The position numbers were made by a program, and so were the translations under genes. Shown here in pieces: positions 59,290 through 64,000 of a DNA stretch of 64,000 nucleotides. The number at the start of each line of letters is the position of its first letter. The first letter of the stretch is position 1. This DNA is from Siphonodentalium dalli (lineage: Eukaryota; Mollusca; Scaphopoda; Gadilida; Siphonodentaliidae): the NCBI GenBank assembly GCA_032622095.1, contig CP136063.1:28832987-28896986 (forward strand). The letters are read 5' to 3'. The notes beneath the pieces were generated by a model. That model ran no database searches. It saw only the letters and a program-made list of their open reading frames with translations, and was not told the DNA's origin.

Positions 59290-61565
59290 ATCAAACAATA
59301 ACATTACCGGAACATAATAGACTATGACATCACAATACATCTATTATAGTGATGCGAACTTGACTGCTTTGGACTGATCCGGTCCGTGGTCCAAGGGTGG
59401 ACCGCGGTCGGGTCCAGACCGGGTGTCACTGGACCGGCCCGCTTTTTGCCGCCGGTCCGGTACTCTCCGGTTCGGTCCACTATTTTACTTCAGTTATAAT
59501 AAACTTATCGCGAATATGATTGCGTATTTGCCGTCATTTCAATTGGTAAACAATGCATTGACGCATTCAAGTTGTTAATATCTATTAAACGTTTGATGCC
59601 ACGAAAACAATGTATAGGTGTTTAGCATTAAACTCTATGTCCTCATGAAAAGCATCATGTAGTAGATCGCTTTCACCGTTTCCACCACGTTCGACCCGAT
59701 CTCTTGTTCTGTTTTATCATCCTTTCGTATTCCGTCTTTTGCTGTGCGATTTTGGATCTAGATTTGAAATAATAGTATGCAAGTGAGCCGAATGCTTCCA
59801 CTCGCGAGTGATTTGATTACATGGCGTTATAAATCGGGTGTCACTGGACCGGACCGGACCGCTTTTTGCCGCCCGTCCAATACTCTCCAGTCCGTCCACT
59901 ATTTTACTTCAGTTATAATAAACTATCGCGAATATGATTGCGTATTTGCCGTCATATCAATTGGTAAACAATGCATTGACGCATTCAAGTTGTTAATATC
60001 TATTAAACGTTTGATGCCACGAAAACAATGTATAGGTGTTTATCATTAAACTCTATGTCCTCATGAAAAGCATCATGTAGTAGATCGCTTTCACCGTTTC
60101 CACCACGTTCGACCCGATCTCTTGTTCTGTTTTATCATCCTTTCGTATTCCGTCTTTTGCTGTGCGATTTTGGATCTAGATTTGAAATAATAGTATGCAA
60201 GTGAGCCGAATGCTTCCACTGGCGAGTGATTTGATTACATGGCGTTATAAATCGGGTGTCACTGGACCGGACCGGACCGCTTTTTGCCGCCCGTCCAATA
60301 CTCTCCGGTCCGTCCACTATTTTACTTCAGTTATAATAAACTATCGCGAATATGATTGCGTATTTGCCGTCATATCAATTGGTAAACAATGCATTGACGC
60401 ATTCAAGTTGTTAATATCTATTAAACGTTTGATGCCACGAAAACAATGTATAGGTGTCCTTTGTACTTTGTACATGATATGAATTTGGTCAGGTGCTAGA
60501 ATACTCACTCTAACATCTTTAGTCTGAAATCTACAATATTGATAGGCGATATAAAATGTTATATATTTACCTGATGATGACTCTAGCGGTTTAGCATTAA
60601 ACTCTATGTCCTCATGAAAAGCATCATGTAGTAGATCGCTTTCACCGTTTCCACCACGTTCGACCCGATCTCTTGTTCTGTTTTTTTATCTTTTCATATT
60701 CCGTCTTTTGCTGTGCGATTTTGGTTCTAGATTTGAATTAATAGTATGCAAGTGAGCTGTATGCTTCCACTGTCGAGTGATTTGATTACATGGCGTTATA
60801 AACCGGGTGTCACTGGACCGGACCGCTTTTTGCCGCCCGTCCAATACGCTCCGGTCCGGTCAACTATTTTACTTCAGTTATAATAAACTATAGTGATGCG
60901 AACTTGACTGCTTTGGACTGATCCGGTCCGTGGTCCAAGGGTGGACCGCGGTCGGGTCCAGACCGGGTGTCACTGGACCGGCCCGCTTTTTGCCGCCGGT
61001 CCGGTACTCTCCGGTTCGGTCCACTATTTTACTTCAGTTATAATAAACTTATCGCGAATATGATTACGTATTTGCCGTCAATTGGTAAACGATGCATTGA
61101 CGCATTCAAGTTGTTAATATCTATTAAACGTTTGATGCCACGAAAACAATGTATAGGTGTACTTTGTACATGTCACTTTCCTTATAATAAAAGTGCAATT
61201 GCGAACGGCCGCCTGCTTTGATTGCGCCGATTTCTGAATGAGTATGAAACTATTAGTTATAAACAGTGTACCATGGCATCAACTAATCAATTTTGATAGA
61301 TATCGAATGGAGTATTCTATTATTTTTCACATTAATAATTATCAAAGAAACATGCAAACCACATTACATAGTACCAGGGTACACACATGTTACACAGGAC
61401 AGTCACATTAATCCAATAGTATTTTATCTTATTATACCGGTTTGATGTTTTACTGTGTATTAAATTTTAGCTATATCTTACATATGTGTATTAAACTCCC
61501 AAGAAAGGACTATGCACAATGTGACCTTTCACCTCACGATGTTGCTGCCTTGGCGACGTATCAAT
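59290..61565 (+). repeat. GC-rich mosaic repeat, right copy
   Basis: Same family and orientation as 2385-4384. The core of GGTCCGG blocks plus CGCGAATATGATTGCGTATT recurs at about 59400, 59830, 60250, 60800 and 60960, with near-identical 418-bp units at about 59625-60038 and 60039-60456. The tail after 61160 matches 4036-4384 apart from an extra stretch near 61239-61288. Confidence 0.8.
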
Positions 61566-62340
61566 TTGTAAACGATGCATTGACGCATTCAAGTTGTTAA
61601 TATCTATTAAACGTTTGATGCCACGAAAACAGGTGTATCGTGACTCAATTTAAAGGGAGTGTATGGTTATTTTTCGCATGTTATAATTTCAACCGGAAAG
61701 TAAAACCCAAAGCAGTGAATCTAAGGTTAAGGGGTCAGGTGGATATTACTGGCTATGCAACCAAGTGTATTTATATCCAGGTGTATATTAGAATTTTTGG
61801 CTGGCTTCCAGACATCGCTAAGGTTAATGTATAGCTCCATTTCAGTTGGTGGCTACAGAGGGAACCTAATACAATTAATGTGTAAATGAGGTGGTGGGAT
61901 AACTTTAGGCCCAAAAGAGTGGGATACAAGACTGGGAATAATTTTTTCTCGAAAATGAGAACATTAAAAAATAAGCATACAATCCATTTAACCGATCGCT
62001 ATGTTATTTGCGTGTAATGCATTCGCCGACTGACAATTTGACAATAGTCCCACATAGGTAATCAGAATACATGTGCAAGTACGTGGGTATTAAACAAACT
62101 ATACATTTATATGAGTATCTTCTCAACAAAAGTCAAATTCTTAAAATTCAGCGAACGCGGAAACAACATTACTTGGGTTACAATGGCACTACGAAAATTC
62201 AACGAAATTCCAACCATAAATCATAAAATAAAAATAAATCTTGTTTTAATAATCTGATACGATAATCTCACTTGTATCGTCAGAAATTGTGACACAAAAT
62301 TATCTCAAATCAGTTCAATTGTGAACAACGCACTATATTG
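61566..62340. other. No gene seen
   Basis: A partial copy of the mosaic repeat (ACGATGCATTGACGCATTCA) lies at 61571-61632. The rest is AT-rich and unassigned. Confidence 0.4.
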
Positions 62341-64000
62341 TTATTCGTTTGGCAAAGCATCGTAAAATGCATGGTAATCAGCAGGAATAACCGCCTTCAG
62401 TTCTTGTAGATGTTTGTACTTAGATGCCTTTATAGGTAACGGCAATGCATGCAAAGGTACCACACGGTCCGTATCTTGGAGTGTTAACTGACGTGTCGCC
62501 CTTTTTGGTATCTCCTTTAACTCGTCTGAGAACTCTAGCTTATATTGGATCTTGCCGTCTGGTGTGTACTTCAAAGATCGCAGATCAACAACAACTGGGT
62601 CGCCTACGTTTAACCCGGGTGGGATCGACTTATATAAGGATTAACTGTCATGTGGACTGTTTTTATGGAGATGTAACGGTGAGGTAAGTGGACATAACTT
62701 GTGTAAAACCCGAAGGGTTTTACATACAAGTTATGTCCACTTACCTCACCGTTACATCTCCATAAAAATAGTCCACATGACAGTTAATCCTTATATTTAT
62801 ATACATTTAGCGAAAAAGCCACTTTTGTAAATATATTTAAATCGAACAGTGTATCGTGACAAGATCAGCCCAAAATACCCAATAGCACCCTTGGCAAAAG
62901 TTAATAGGAACAATTTCTCTTCATGTTGAAACCCGATGATGTATTAAGTCAATCCTGCGCGAGTCCAAATGTGCCCAAAACATTACGCGTTCGTCTTTCC
63001 AAACCTAATGACGTATCGATGGTGTTATTAGCTTGGTGTTATGAGGCGTTACGCATTCACCGAGAAATAACTGCAACTAGCCACGTGGGCGCCGACCAAT
63101 CAGAATGCTGGATTTAGTGATGACAACACTTAGTGTGTAAATATAATAGCTTAACACCTTATAGTTATTGAAGAAATCGTGAGTTAGATATTTTACAGTG
63201 TATGGTTGTTCCTGGCGGGCCTTTCTGATGATTTCAACGTAGTTGTAAGGCGAGTATATTGGCTTGTGACGCTTGCCCCTTTCTACGGCCGAGTTGACAG
63301 CGTCAAATTCCATCTGGGTGTGTCCACTTTCCAGGTATTTTTGGTAGCTAATAATATCGAGTTCTATAGACAATTTCAACAAAGCATTTAGAAAGCACAC
63401 AATTTCTATTCTGGGCGCCGCAGCCGTCAATATAGATGACAAGTTCTTTAACAGTACGGGGCAATCTGGAGATATAGTCACTGAGACACGAAGCGTAGTT
63501 ATCGGCATTTTAAGTCATCTTCTCCCTCGTGCCAGACATAGCAAGTTGCATCGCTTGAGTTTAAATCATATACTGTGTAGTTATGTGATGTCAGTTTCGG
63601 TTTATAATAAATGGCACTGGCATTGAGACATGGCGACAATAATGTTGACTCTACATCAACGGTCCATGCTGTACATCGGTAATCCAAGAGTACAAAGCCC
63701 TCTCTCCGATGACAAGGGTGTTTAAAAACATGCATTTACAGACAGATTTTAGTTGGTCATTTTTGCCCAGGTTGTACTTATATGCATTTTGTTTTCTCCC
63801 ACTCGTTTGTTTACATTAACTTTAAACACCAGTGCGGCCACATAGGTACGCTTTTCCGCCAAACTCATGTCCCAAAAGTCGCGGAATATCTCCTGCCGTT
63901 CCACCTCTTCGAAATGACTACACTCGTGGCTTTTCTTGCATAACGGTTTGCATCCAGACGCATGTAGCTTCCATTCAGGGCGGCCCTTGTCAAGTTTCCA
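62341..64000 (-). pseudogene. DUF7869-like transposase-type gene, partial, probably broken
   Basis: Read on the minus strand from the window edge: CKPLCKKSHECSHFEEVERQ and IFRDFWDMSLAEKRTYV (63999-63750); then LLSPCLNASAIYYKPKL, SHNYTVYDL and CYVWHEGEDDL (to about 63520); then ELVIYIDGCGAQNRN, NALLKLSIELDII, YLESGHTQMEFDAV and YTVKYLTHDFFNNYK (to 63158). An intron follows, and the last exon encodes SIPPGLNVGDPVVVDLRSLKYT and ends DYHAFYDALPNE (62628-62341). The IDGCGAQNRN and GHTQMEFD blocks are landmarks I associate with DUF7869-type RNase H-fold transposase proteins (from memory). Two one-base frameshifts are needed, near 63513 (A-run) and 63395. The 5' end lies outside the window. Confidence 0.72.
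62633..62795. repeat. 163-bp long palindrome
   Basis: Arms of about 78 bases begin TATAAGGATTAACTGTCATG on both strands and meet at ACCCGAAGGGT. Only a few mismatches are visible. It lies inside the candidate intron (62629-63157), and its outer edge almost touches the acceptor AG at 62629-62630. Probably a foldback MITE. Confidence 0.9.

Overview
The window is animal nuclear DNA. It is AT-rich, its coding sequence is broken into short exons with GT-AG introns, and there are no operons or ribosome binding sites. The repeat content (tyrosine-recombinase retroelement, TTAA-flanked DNA transposons, hAT and Tc1 remnants, CCGTCCGTC-type interspersed repeats, ATGGCCGCC-rich repeats) suggests a marine invertebrate, most likely a bivalve or other mollusc. 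That assignment is inference. Almost everything recognisable is a mobile element or its remains. Only a small two- to three-exon gene with a Tudor/Agenet-like domain (13134-15417, minus) looks like a possible host gene.

Layout. 1-5113: no clear gene, plus a GC-rich mosaic repeat (2385-4384) that recurs at 59290-61565. 5114-11626: three TTAA-targeting elements, including a complete 5256-bp element (5970-11225) encoding one uninterrupted 1122-residue DDE-like protein. 13134-17530: the Tudor-like gene and an internally deleted duplicate of its locus. 19050-27256: a Ngaro-like tyrosine-recombinase retroelement with complete split direct repeats (A1 / B1-A2 / B2), encoding gag-like ORFs, RT-RNase H, tyrosine recombinase and an SGNH hydrolase on the minus strand. 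27426-29506: a hairpin, a TTAA MITE and a 1242-bp hAT deletion derivative with an 8-bp target duplication. 29577-34500: interspersed and tandem repeats ending in a Tc1/mariner relic.

The most striking object is 34504-54267. It is a 19,764-bp element with CCCAAGAGAAAAT inverted ends, dense TTTCAGTGAAA/TTTCACTGAAA subterminal repeats and a TT target duplication. Removing it with one TT restores the reading frame of the Tc1 relic it split. It carries two divergently transcribed, intron-containing genes: an 11-exon CACTA/EnSpm-like (DUF4218-type) transposase on the minus strand and a 10-exon coiled-coil plus BEN-like-domain protein on the plus strand. I infer a two-component system like plant En/Spm, with a catalytic subunit and a partner that may bind the subterminal repeats.

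54268-62340 holds the other half of the Tc1 relic, repeats matching the left flank, another TTAA hairpin element and the second copy of the GC-rich repeat. 62341-64000 (minus, running off the window) is part of a DUF7869-like transposase-type gene with two apparent frameshifts and a 160-bp palindrome in its intron. Many ORFs carry single-base frameshifts, so decay and assembly indels cannot be separated from sequence alone.
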